Origin: Phycisphaerales bacterium
GTDB lineage: Bacteria; Planctomycetota; Phycisphaerae; Phycisphaerales; UBA1924
NCBI GenBank assembly: GCA_029260495.1
Contig: JAJDDD010000009.1
Span: forward strand, 498,266 to 562,265
Direction of reading: 5' to 3'
DNA: 64,000 bases
This document shows, piece after piece, positions 45,422 through 53,884 of the stretch. A program made the position numbers and the translations under genes. The notes beneath the pieces were generated by a model. The model was given only the letters and a program-made list of their open reading frames with translations, was not told the DNA's origin and ran no database searches. Each line of letters opens with the position of its first letter. Position 1 is the stretch's first letter.

Positions 45422-46114
45422 TTAGTCCGTGTCACTGTCTTTAGAATGTTGTGTTTCGTTGGTGTCGCCTTCAACAACGACGACTTGCGGAACGTCCTCT
45501 GCGGCTGCCTGCTCCGTTTGTGTGTCGGCAGGTTTTTCGGCAGGTTTGGATTTTTTGGGGCGCTGGCCGGCGATGAAGCCTTCGACAGGGGGGAGGTCTT
45601 TAATTGAGGAGATGCCGAAGACTTCGAGAAAGCGTTTGCTTGTGCCGTAGAGCATGGGACGGCCGACTTCTTCGGCGCGGCCTGTGATTGTGATGAGGCG
45701 TCGTTCGAGGAGGGAGCGGAGAATTTCGCCGCAGGCGACACCGCGGATGGCTTCGAGCTCGGCGCGTGTGATGGGTTGGCGGTAGGCGACGATGGCGAGG
45801 GTTTCGATGGCGGCTTTGCTGAGTTTGGTGGACTCGCGAGCGGCGTGGAAACTTGAGGAGGCGTTGGCGGCGGAGGCGGTGAGCATGGCACGGAAGCCGC
45901 CTGCGACGCGCTCGATGCGGAAGGGGCGGCTTGTTGATTCGTAGGTTTGGTTGAGGTCTTCGATAGCGGCGTCGATGCGCTTGGGGGCGTCTTTGCCGGT
46001 GAGGCTGAGGGCCTCAATGATCTTGGCTGACTTTACGGGGCGATCCATGCTGAGAATGATCGCTTCGATGGCGGAGGCCAGCTCGTTGTCGGGCGTCGTG
46101 TGTGGATCTGGCAT
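45422..46114 (-). CDS. scpB: segregation and condensation protein B
   Basis: Subunit of the SMC-ScpA-ScpB chromosome condensation complex. Start at the ATG of MPDPHTTPDN with a strong GGAGGAAACGGAG site; the longer frame to 46420 is not needed. The 230-residue protein has two winged-helix domains: NELASAIEAIILSMDRPVKSAKII and LSKAAIETLAIVAYRQPITRAELEAIRG, then LLERRLITITGRAEEVGRPMLYGTS, all diagnostic of ScpB. The Glu/Lys-rich C-terminal tail is normal. No scpA is in the window. Confidence 0.93.
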   Translation of the reverse strand: MPDPHTTPDNELASAIEAIILSMDRPVKSAKIIEALSLTGKDAPKRIDAAIEDLNQTYESTSRPFRIERVAGGFRAMLTASAANASSSFHAARESTKLSKAAIETLAIVAYRQPITRAELEAIRGVACGEILRSLLERRLITITGRAEEVGRPMLYGTSKRFLEVFGISSIKDLPPVEGFIAGQRPKKSKPAEKPADTQTEQAAAEDVPQVVVVEGDTNETQHSKDSDTD

Positions 46115-46399
46115 GGGCTCCGTTTCCTCCTTCGGCAGCGTCTTTACAGAGTTCTTACGGGACGAGGGGTCCGCCCGTCCCGTGGGCTGCCACTCTACCG
46201 GACGAGCGGTTTCTCGGTCGCTTGTTGGTGCAGCGATCACGGGGGTTGGTGGGTTTGAGCCGGATGGGAGTGGGGGAGCAGTGCGTGATAGAGAGGAAGT
46301 TTGGTTCGGTGCGAAGGCGGCTGGCGGAGGGATCGATGCAGTGTTTGGGAGAGCCCGGCTTGGGGCAACTGAGCGTCGCGTAGCCCGGAGGAGAAAGAG

Positions 46400-46657
46400 A
46401 TGCCATCTCAGAGCGATCAAGATTATGCCAAGAGCCTGATCGAACTCTTGCGGGCGGACTGCGATCGGCTGCGTGCGAACGCTTCGTGGAATCCGGTGGT
46501 GGCGCTGCAGGCGGAGGAAATTCGCGTCGAAGCTGGCCGGCTGAACATTCCGTCAACTGTGGCGCGGACGATGCGCGAGCTTGCGGATGAGGCGATCGGG
46601 CTTGTGAAGAAAGCGCGGACGGAGGCAGGCGGCCAGACTCGACAAGCGAGCGCGTAG
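46400..46657 (+). CDS. small helical hypothetical protein
   Basis: 85 residues with a very good ribosome binding site (GGAGGAGAAAGAG) six bases before ATG. The sequence is predicted helical (LIELLRADCDRLRANASWNP, TVARTMRELADEAIGLVKKAR). No family is recognised. It lies in the divergent region upstream of scpB and before the membrane protein at 46811. The leading site makes it a credible gene. Confidence 0.6.
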   Translation: MPSQSDQDYAKSLIELLRADCDRLRANASWNPVVALQAEEIRVEAGRLNIPSTVARTMRELADEAIGLVKKARTEAGGQTRQASA

Positions 46658-46810
46658 GGTTCTCCGTCCCTCTTGGGGGTTGCCAGGCGCGAGACGCGGA
46701 AAAATTCTAACCCGGCGAAAACGTGCGTCCCTTGTTGTTCAGAGCAGGAAGCGCTTATTGTGATGCCTGGCAGGTTGTTTTTCTGAAATCGCAGAGGAGC
46801 GGGCAAGAGC

Positions 46811-47428
46811 ATGGCTGGACGCTTGGCTCAGAGTTGGCGCGTGCTGGCGTTTACGCTGGCGTACCTGATGCTGGCAATCGGTGGGGCGGTTGTGCAGGGA
46901 AACTTCGAGTTCATTTTGTATATCGCAGTGATGCTCGGCATGATTTGCGCTGTGTTGGTCGTGGATCGGCAGGTGCGTTTCAGCCAGGGTGTTCTGTGGG
47001 GGCTGAGTGTGTGGGGGCTGGCGCACATGGCTGGGGGATTGGTACATGTTCCTGCGAGCTGGCCTACGAATGAGGGGCAGCAGGTGCTCTACAGCTTGTG
47101 GTTGGCGCCGGGAGTTTTAAAATATGACAACATCGTGCACGGGTATGGGTTCGGCGTGATGATGTTGGTGTGTTGGGAGGGGTTGGCGGCGGCGTTGCGA
47201 AGGCGAGGGGTTGAGGCGGAACCGACAGGAGGATTGTTGCTCTTGTGTGGAGCTGCGGCTCTGGGGTTTGGGGCGCTGAACGAAGTGGTCGAGTTTGTGG
47301 CGACACTTCTTCTTCCATCGACAAACGTGGGTGGGTATCGGAATACAGGATGGGATCTGGTGGCGAATCTTGTGGGGGTGTTGATCGTGACGGGACTGAT
47401 CGTGTGGCGTCGTCGGGGGAAGGTTTGA
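46811..47428 (+). CDS. DUF2238/YjdF-like integral membrane protein
   Basis: 205 residues with about six transmembrane helices. Charged and aromatic landmarks sit in loops in the manner of the DUF2238 family: KYDNIVHGYGFG, GALNEVVEFVAT and GYRNTGWDLVANLVGVL. Start follows AGAGGAGCGGGCAAGAGC. Function of the family is unknown. It stands between the small helical protein and the MATE transporter. Confidence 0.75.
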   Translation: MAGRLAQSWRVLAFTLAYLMLAIGGAVVQGNFEFILYIAVMLGMICAVLVVDRQVRFSQGVLWGLSVWGLAHMAGGLVHVPASWPTNEGQQVLYSLWLAPGVLKYDNIVHGYGFGVMMLVCWEGLAAALRRRGVEAEPTGGLLLLCGAAALGFGALNEVVEFVATLLLPSTNVGGYRNTGWDLVANLVGVLIVTGLIVWRRRGKV

Positions 47429-47522
47429 GAGTCTGCGGTGTAAATCTTCATTGATTCATCCTTGGAGCGGTTCACGCAGAGGCGAGTTTGCCTAGACTCC
47501 CGCTTGCTTGTGCGGGGCGTGG

Positions 47523-49052
47523 ATGATGAATAGAGAAGATCAAATCAATAAACACACACTTGACCGGTCGCCACTGCGCGAGATGTTGACGCTCGCCGGG
47601 CCTGTTGTTGCGACGATGATGTCGTACACATTAGCGCAGTTTGTGGACGGGATGATGGTTTCGCGTTTGGGCGATGGGGCTTTGGCTGCGCAGGGGAATG
47701 GCGGCGTCATCGCGTTTATTCCGATCGCGGTGATGATGGGGTTGTTCGGTGTCATTAATACGTTTGTGAGCCAGAACTTTGGAGCGGGGCGTGAGCGGCA
47801 GGCGGCGGCGTATCCGTGGAATGGGCTGTGGCTGGGGTTCTTTGTGTGGCTCATCGTTTTGGTTCCGTTTGCGCTTGCGCTGCGTCCGATTACGGAGTTT
47901 TTGGCGACGCTGGTTGGGAAGGAAGAGAGCGCTGCGGGCTCTTTTGTGATTGAAAATCAGATTCGTTATGCGCAGATTTTGCTGTACGGGGCGATCTTTA
48001 CGCTCAACGCGCGGGCGCTGCATCAGTTTTTCTTCGGGATGCACAAGCCGTGGACGGTTTTGATTTCGACGGTGGCGGGGAACAGTGTGAATCTGGTGGC
48101 GAACTATGCGTTAATCTTTGGCAAGTTCGGCATGCCGGAGCTGGGTGTGCCGGGGGCGGCGATCGGGACGGTGATCGGGACGGCGGTTGAGTTTGCGATT
48201 CCACTGGCGGTGTTCATGGGGCCGAAGCTTCATGCGCAGTATGGAACGCGGGCTGCGTGGCGGCTTTCGATGCCGCGCGTGAAGGACATCACCCGCGTTG
48301 GAGCGCCGGCGGGAATGATGTATGGGAATGAGATGATCTGCTGGGCGCTGATGATGGCGTGGCTGATCGGTTCGATTTCGGTAGCGGATAATGACGCAGC
48401 GTGGATCGGGCTGCGGTACATGCACATTTCATTCATGCCTGCGGTGGGAATGTCGGTGGCGGTGACGGCGATTGTGGGGCGGTATATCGGGATGAACCGG
48501 TATGACCTGGCGATTTCACGGGCGTGGCTGGGGCTGCGCGTGACGATGGTGTATATGGGGATTTGCGCAGCGATCTTTGTATTTTTTCGTCGGCCGTTGG
48601 TTGGGGCTTTTATCAGCGATGATCATTCACTTGAAACAGCGGCGGAGATATTGCGGATTGGTTCGTTGATTATGATCTGCGCAGCGGTGTTTCAGCTTTT
48701 TGACGCGGTGGGGATCATTATGATCGGGGCGCTGCGCGGAGCGGGGGATACGCTTGTTCCCGGGATCGTGACGGCGGTGTTTTGCTGGGTATTCATCATT
48801 CTTGGCGGGTTGGCGATGAAGGAGGTTTATCCTGAATTGGGCGCGCTTGGACCCTGGATAGCGGCTGCGGGGTACATCATTGCGCTGGCGATTTTTACGA
48901 TCGCTCGGTTCATGTCGGGGAAGTGGAAGAAGATTTCATTGCTCGGCGAAGAGTTGCCGGATCTGCATGCGCGAGACGTGGTGGACGCGGGGCTGGTCGC
49001 GGAGATCGCAGCGGCGGGTGTAGCGAAGCCGGATGATTTTGTGGACGGTTGA
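47523..49052 (+). CDS. MATE family efflux transporter
   Basis: Sodium- or proton-coupled multidrug efflux pump with 12 helices (about 509 residues). Family wording includes LAGPVVATMMSYTLAQFVDGMMVSRLG, FGAGRERQA, NLVANYALIFGKFGMPELGVPGAAIGT, and RGAGDTLVPGIVTAVFCW. The frame can start at a TTG upstream, but ATG at 47523 or 47526 is more likely. It ends 71 bases before the convergent secreted protein gene. Confidence 0.92.
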   Translation: MMNREDQINKHTLDRSPLREMLTLAGPVVATMMSYTLAQFVDGMMVSRLGDGALAAQGNGGVIAFIPIAVMMGLFGVINTFVSQNFGAGRERQAAAYPWNGLWLGFFVWLIVLVPFALALRPITEFLATLVGKEESAAGSFVIENQIRYAQILLYGAIFTLNARALHQFFFGMHKPWTVLISTVAGNSVNLVANYALIFGKFGMPELGVPGAAIGTVIGTAVEFAIPLAVFMGPKLHAQYGTRAAWRLSMPRVKDITRVGAPAGMMYGNEMICWALMMAWLIGSISVADNDAAWIGLRYMHISFMPAVGMSVAVTAIVGRYIGMNRYDLAISRAWLGLRVTMVYMGICAAIFVFFRRPLVGAFISDDHSLETAAEILRIGSLIMICAAVFQLFDAVGIIMIGALRGAGDTLVPGIVTAVFCWVFIILGGLAMKEVYPELGALGPWIAAAGYIIALAIFTIARFMSGKWKKISLLGEELPDLHARDVVDAGLVAEIAAAGVAKPDDFVDG

Positions 49053-49123
49053 GCGGGGGTGAAGTTGCTGCGCGAGAGTCGTGTCGCGAGCAATCGGGTC
49101 TAAGTGAGTGAGAAACTGCGGTT

Positions 49124-50590
49124 TTACGGACACGCGCCCCACGCGCCGAGCATTTGTGCTTGGTCAGCTGCGCGGACATCGCCGTCTTCATCAAAGTCCG
49201 CTGGGCAGGGCAGCATGCCGGCGCAACCCGGCTCGCCCCAGGAGCCCATCAGTAGCGCAAGATCGGCAGCGCCGACATCTCCGTCGCCGTTGAGATCCCA
49301 CGGGCATGGTTTGGGGAGGATGTCGCCGATGATGCAGAAGTTGTCTGTGTAGTTGTTGGTGGGGAGCCAATTGGGGACTTGATAAGGCGAGGGATCGCCG
49401 CCGATGATGGTGAAAACACCGTCACAGGTGGTAGCGAAAGCGAGCGACGGGTCGCTGGCTGTATTCATATAGTCATTGACTGCGCGACCGTGTCCGGAAA
49501 AAACTCCTCCGCCAAGAACCGTCGCGGGCTGACCAGGATATATCTCCGTCCAGCCGAGTTCAAAGAACTGGAAGTCGCGCTGATCGTCGATCGTTGATCC
49601 GGCGGATCCATCGGTCTGACTGTCGCGCATGAAGACCTGAAGCGTGCCTGTTGAGGTGACGCGCATCGCGACAGTGAACCACTCTTGAAGCTGGAAATGC
49701 TTGGTAGCAAGACCGGGCGCTGGGTCGATCGGCGGCGCGAAGAACTGTCCAGTAGTGAAAGGGGGGAAATTCGGATCGGGCCCGAGCACCTGCGGACGGC
49801 GGATTTGGCCGTTGGGTTCTGAGAGCGGAGTACCAAAGAAGTAGCCCGTCATCAGAACACGAGAGATAACAATGCCTTCGAGATGAGATGTGGGTGACCA
49901 TGGCACAGTGGTTTCATAGTCATCAAAGTAGAAATCGCCGCAGGCGATCATCGCCTGAGATGTGCTGGGGATGAATACGTCAGCTGAGGTGAGTTCATAG
50001 CCAAGAAATGTGCCGGTGAGGACCGAGCCGAACCAGCCCTGGCCATTGAGGAGCACCTGGTTCCTCGTTGGATCGACATCCCCGCCGGGAGGAGCGGCGC
50101 CGTTGTAGGGATCGCGCGGCTCTTCGAGGATCTGTGGCACGTTGAGAGGGTTGTCCCAGTCGACTGCTACGAAGAAGAACGATGCAAAGCCAGGCAGGCC
50201 TGATGGTTGGGTCTGGTTGTCGATCTCAAACGCCGCGAAGTCGCCATCAGAAGGATCGGGATCGGTGATGTAAGACTCAAACCCATCGAAGTAGTTAATC
50301 TCAACTCCACTGATGTTGTCGCTCACGCCGCGCGCGACACTCGTGTTGAGTGACGGTAGATGCGATTGGCCAATAGCGACATCACTCCGCCGCAGCATCT
50401 TGTAGCCGAGATGCTCGGCGCCAAGCACGCACTGCGATGGATGGATCAGTCCGGCGTCGATCATCGCGCGGACTCTTGTGACCTCAGCGTCAAAGGCAGG
50501 CGCGCCCGGGCGCGGCAGGTTTGTGTTCTGTGCGCCTGCTGCGCTGGCCAGCGCGATCCCGGCGGTTCCGATCCGTGTGCTTAATTTCAT
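49124..50590 (-). CDS. secreted protein with dockerin-like C-terminus
   Basis: 488 residues. Signal peptide (STRIGTAGIALASAAGAQ) then a beta-rich body with many aromatic and Gly residues, for example GVEINYFDGFESYITDPDPSDGDFAAFEIDN and a C-terminal EF-hand pair: CPWDLNGDGDVGAADLALLMGSWG and CPADFDEDGDVRAADQAQMLGAWG. The body resembles a jelly-roll or lectin-like fold, but no family can be named. It belongs to the same set of dockerin-like proteins as the 8-16 kb array but is a separate locus. Confidence 0.78.
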   Translation of the reverse strand: MKLSTRIGTAGIALASAAGAQNTNLPRPGAPAFDAEVTRVRAMIDAGLIHPSQCVLGAEHLGYKMLRRSDVAIGQSHLPSLNTSVARGVSDNISGVEINYFDGFESYITDPDPSDGDFAAFEIDNQTQPSGLPGFASFFFVAVDWDNPLNVPQILEEPRDPYNGAAPPGGDVDPTRNQVLLNGQGWFGSVLTGTFLGYELTSADVFIPSTSQAMIACGDFYFDDYETTVPWSPTSHLEGIVISRVLMTGYFFGTPLSEPNGQIRRPQVLGPDPNFPPFTTGQFFAPPIDPAPGLATKHFQLQEWFTVAMRVTSTGTLQVFMRDSQTDGSAGSTIDDQRDFQFFELGWTEIYPGQPATVLGGGVFSGHGRAVNDYMNTASDPSLAFATTCDGVFTIIGGDPSPYQVPNWLPTNNYTDNFCIIGDILPKPCPWDLNGDGDVGAADLALLMGSWGEPGCAGMLPCPADFDEDGDVRAADQAQMLGAWGACP

Positions 50591-50790
50591 ATGGAAATTT
50601 CCTGTCGCTCTACGAGCTTTGTGTATTAAACCACAGAAGTAGATCGTTTCACTTCACTATCTTAGAAATAGCGTTGGTTTGCGCCAGCCGCGCAGCCAGA
50701 AGGGGCGGCAAGGCAATCTGATCTGTGATTGCTCGTTGACTTCGCCCGCCGAGCCTTCGGCTTCTTATTAGTCAGCGAGGGTCTGCGAGC

Positions 50791-52140
50791 TTACGGGCAT
50801 GGTCCCCAGGCGCCGAGCATGGTGGCGAGGTCGGGCCCGGAGATGATGGCGTTGCCTGTGAGATCGCCGCTCGCGGAACCTCCGTGAGGCCAGCTTGCGA
50901 GGAGGAAGGCGAGATCGAGTGCGTTGACAACGCCGTCGCGGGTGAGGTCGGCGAAGCATTCATCATTGAGATAGTTAATGTCCCAGCCGATGAGTGAGAG
51001 TGCGAAGAGGTCAGCCTGTGTAATGAAGCCGGCGGGGTTTTGGAAGGGGGAGTAGGTGGGGTCCATCACGCCGATGACGAAAGGTAGGCCGATGAGTTGA
51101 TCGTCCTTCCAGTGGCTTGTCTGGCGTCCGTCGCCATTGAAGGGGCCGGTTGAAAAGAGGGGTGTATCGGAAAAGCCCAGCATTTGATTGACCGTGTCGA
51201 GTGCGGATTCGACGCCGGGGCGGAACTCGCGCGGGTTGTTTGCGAACTCGTCGAGGCTGGCGGGGTTGTTGGGGTTTTCGTTTATGCCGAAGCGGTAGAG
51301 ATCGAGGACGAAGGGGAAAAAGAGCTTTGCGGGGTTTGGGTCGCGGTCGATGCCGGAGATGAAGCCGAGGGCGTGGCCGAGCTCATGGACCATGACGAAG
51401 ACGAGATCGATAGAGCCTGGGGAGAGGCCGTTGTCGGGGGTGGGATCAAAGTTGAAGTCAGTATTGAAGACGATGCTGGAGTCGATTTGCAGGCCGGTGT
51501 TTTTGTCTATAGGGACGTTGAGACCGAGCGCCTTGGCGTTTGCGGTGGAGACGACGATGAAGCCGAAGTCCTCGAAACCGAGGAGGCCGACGGGTGTGTC
51601 AAAGGTTGGCGGCTCTTCGGGCAATGACGAGACGACGCCGCCGTCGAGCGCGGAGGCGTCGTCAATAAGGAGATCGCGCGTGTCGCCATAGTCGAGGCCG
51701 CCGAGCGAACTGCCTGTCGCTGCGATGAACGGCTGGCCGGCGGTAAAGTCAACAGTCATGGTGAGGTTGATGGGATCATCAATGACGGCTTCCCAAATGT
51801 CGGCAGCAAGTTCGAGCCCCTGGACGAACGCAGCGTTGGCAGCGACGGCGGGGCTGAGACGATAGATGATGTTGAGGCCGTCCTGAGGCGGATCGTTGGG
51901 GTCATCGATGCCGCCTCGGGAATGAGCTGCGATCGAGTGTTGCGATTGATTGACGAGGTCGCGGATGGCGGTTGTTTGTGCTGGATCGGGCTGGGCGCAG
52001 ACGCTATCGGGTGTCCAGATGTGGACATGAATGGGAAGCAGCGTGAGCGCAGCCTGCTGATCGGCGAAGCTGGGATCGCTGACGGCGAGCAGGCAGAATG
52101 GGAAGAGAAGACGGGCAGCGGGGGCGCAGTGGTTCATCAT
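50791..52140 (-). CDS. secreted zinc metalloprotease-like protein with dockerin-like C-terminus
   Basis: Start taken at the ATG at 52140 (MMNHCAPAARLLFPFC...), giving a signal peptide and 449 residues. The zinc-binding helix is VMVHELGHALGFISGID, i.e. HExxHxxGF of metzincin-like peptidases. A fixed-metalloprotease domain (about 60-340) is followed by the tail AFADLTRDGVVNALDLAFLLASWP and GDLTGNAIISGPDLATMLGAWG. It resembles the NF038122-type metalloproteases of Planctomycetes, though I am recalling that name. It lies 48 bases downstream of tRNA-Val in the same direction. Confidence 0.82.
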   Translation of the reverse strand: MMNHCAPAARLLFPFCLLAVSDPSFADQQAALTLLPIHVHIWTPDSVCAQPDPAQTTAIRDLVNQSQHSIAAHSRGGIDDPNDPPQDGLNIIYRLSPAVAANAAFVQGLELAADIWEAVIDDPINLTMTVDFTAGQPFIAATGSSLGGLDYGDTRDLLIDDASALDGGVVSSLPEEPPTFDTPVGLLGFEDFGFIVVSTANAKALGLNVPIDKNTGLQIDSSIVFNTDFNFDPTPDNGLSPGSIDLVFVMVHELGHALGFISGIDRDPNPAKLFFPFVLDLYRFGINENPNNPASLDEFANNPREFRPGVESALDTVNQMLGFSDTPLFSTGPFNGDGRQTSHWKDDQLIGLPFVIGVMDPTYSPFQNPAGFITQADLFALSLIGWDINYLNDECFADLTRDGVVNALDLAFLLASWPHGGSASGDLTGNAIISGPDLATMLGAWGPCP

Positions 52141-52188
52141 CTCACTCCGATATTTGGATGCGCCTGGCGGCACAGGCGATCGCGGGAA

Positions 52189-52262
52189 TGGGCGCAACTG
52201 GACTCGAACCAGTGACCTCCGCCATGTGACGACGGCGCTCTAGCCAGCTGAGCTATGCGCCC
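52189..52262 (-). tRNA. tRNA-Val (CAC anticodon)
   Basis: 74 bases forming a full cloverleaf on the minus strand. The acceptor stem GGGCGCA pairs with TGCGCCC, the T-arm is ACTGG-TTCGAGT-CCAGT, and the anticodon stem CCGTC/GGCGG encloses the loop GTCACAT with anticodon CAC. No CCA is encoded at the 3' end. It borders the start of an island-like stretch. Confidence 0.93.
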
Positions 52263-52453
52263 GCGAGTCCCTGAGTTTAGCGAGGAAAGACGAAGTGTGC
52301 GCTCGCTGTTGGCCGGCGGTGTCCGGGGGCTGGAGGGCGGGCGAGGGGAATGCTATGCCTGCTCATTCGCGTGATGGGATTGGTCGGGGGGGCGGGGCTT
52401 GTACAATCCGTGCGTTCGTGAACGGCAGCGTAGACTTATGAGGAGATGAAGCG

Positions 52454-52624
52454 ATGAGTGGCAAGGACTTTCTAATCATCATTGTGTTCGCCGCCGGCGC
52501 TGCGGTGGTATCGGTGGTCATCATGAAGGCGTTCGGCTTTCATGGATCTGCGGTGACAGGGGGCGGAGTTGGAGGCGGCGTCGGCGGGGCGATCGCGGGG
52601 AGCATGGCGAGGAAGAAGAAGTGA
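52454..52624 (+). CDS. small single-helix membrane protein with glycine-rich end
   Basis: 56 residues, preceded by AGGAGATGAAGCG. MSGKDFLIIIVFAAGAAVV begins a hydrophobic helix; the second half is GGGVGGGVGGAIAGS and ends in RKKK. The Gly-x-x-x-Gly pattern is that of glycine-zipper peptides that oligomerise in membranes. It has a proper ribosome binding site and clean start and stop codons, so it looks like a real gene. It lies between tRNA-Val and the nuclease-fold gene. Confidence 0.6.
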   Translation: MSGKDFLIIIVFAAGAAVVSVVIMKAFGFHGSAVTGGGVGGGVGGAIAGSMARKKK

Positions 52625-52701
52625 GAGGCGGGCGTGTGAGAAAGAGGGTTTGTCCCGCTCTTCCTGTTTACCAGCAACGATTGCGCGCAGAATACGGACA
52701 C

Positions 52702-53532
52702 CTACATGGTGGGTGTGAGGCTGCTTGATTCGATGTCAGCATCACTCGGAGAAACGTCAGTGATTGTGCCGGTCGATTTTTTCTGCTTATGTTTTCGCAA
52801 TGTTTTTTTCGATGCCTTATTGACACGTCGTTCCGCTTGTTTTGCGGAGTCGCCTTCGATGACATCGCGCTTAAGGACATCAGGCAGTATCTCGGCGATT
52901 TCGTCGTTTGACGCTTTTGCCGTGGGAGCCATTCGCCGTATTTCTCGGCGCAAGACATTGAGCACAGGATCGGATTGTATGATTGCAGCGATCACAAAGC
53001 GATTTACGTTTTGAGTGTACTCGTGAAATTCATCAATAGCATCTTTGGCTAAGCCTTCTTTACAGAGAAGGAAGAGGCGTTCAATGTCATCAGCTTTTCG
53101 TGAATTGAGTTCAAGAATATCAAGTGAACATGTATGTTCACAATCAATCGGGCGTTCAAACTTAATGCGATGGATTTCCCAGCTGACGCCATTCGTGATT
53201 ACGATCCATGGAACGCCTTGATTGGCCCCATAGTTCATCACTTGTCGAAGATGATCTTTTTTCAACGTCAAGCCAATCGCCTTGACTTCAATTAGATACT
53301 TGATCATTCCTTCGTGCTTAACTGCTAGATCACAATAGGTGCCGCGAATTGCGTACTCGCTTGTGACTTCTGCATATTTGTCAAACCCGAACAAATCAGA
53401 CAGCATGTCGGTGACGATCGTGACAGTGTCCGACTCGTTGACATCTCGATCTTTGGCGTCACGAAGAATTTTCTGGAAAGCACTCAGTTGTTTCGATAGC
53501 CGGTCAGCGACCTTTTTGGGAACGTTTGCCAT
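52702..53532 (-). CDS. HSDR_N-type PD-(D/E)xK nuclease-fold protein
   Basis: 276 residues from the ATG of MANVPKKVADRL. Residues about 20-150 match the N-terminal domain of type I restriction HsdR-like proteins. The putative catalytic core is GTYCDLAVKHEG followed by YLIEVKAIG, the D...ExK signature. The second half is helical and ends in a Lys/Arg-rich segment (KKTLRKHKQKKS). No methylase or helicase partner is nearby. It is probably a stand-alone accessory nuclease or remnant. Base composition is lower in GC than neighbouring genes. Confidence 0.75.
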   Translation of the reverse strand: MANVPKKVADRLSKQLSAFQKILRDAKDRDVNESDTVTIVTDMLSDLFGFDKYAEVTSEYAIRGTYCDLAVKHEGMIKYLIEVKAIGLTLKKDHLRQVMNYGANQGVPWIVITNGVSWEIHRIKFERPIDCEHTCSLDILELNSRKADDIERLFLLCKEGLAKDAIDEFHEYTQNVNRFVIAAIIQSDPVLNVLRREIRRMAPTAKASNDEIAEILPDVLKRDVIEGDSAKQAERRVNKASKKTLRKHKQKKSTGTITDVSPSDADIESSSLTPTM

Positions 53533-53884
53533 TGCGAGTTGCCCTTCAATAATGCGGCGAGGCGAGTAAAAAATGCGCCATTGCCCAAATCTGCTCTCGA
53601 ATGCCCTGTATACATCCGAGGCATCAAAAAGCAAGTGTGAGACCCTTCGCTACGAGATACGTTTGTACACGTTGAGAAGGAACTCAGGGAGTCAGAACAA
53701 CTGTTTTTTATCCGAGGGATATGAGCCTGGAAGCTTGCAATCCGGGTTTTGCAGAGCTGTGAGGCTCTCAAGGGGCCAGTAAGGGTAGGTGACGGTTATG
53801 TTGAGCTCGAACAAGAATCTTTATGCCAAAAAATGATGAACATTACAGGTAGTAGATTTGTTATTGATGTCGGTGCGGTTCCGG
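53533..53884. other. intergenic region between nuclease-fold gene and P450 gene
   Basis: 352 bases, visibly AT-richer than the surroundings. The upstream extension of the nuclease frame (to 53634) is not supported by a better start. I see no convincing gene, RNA or hairpin in it; it probably carries the nuclease promoter and the P450 3' flank. Confidence 0.4.
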
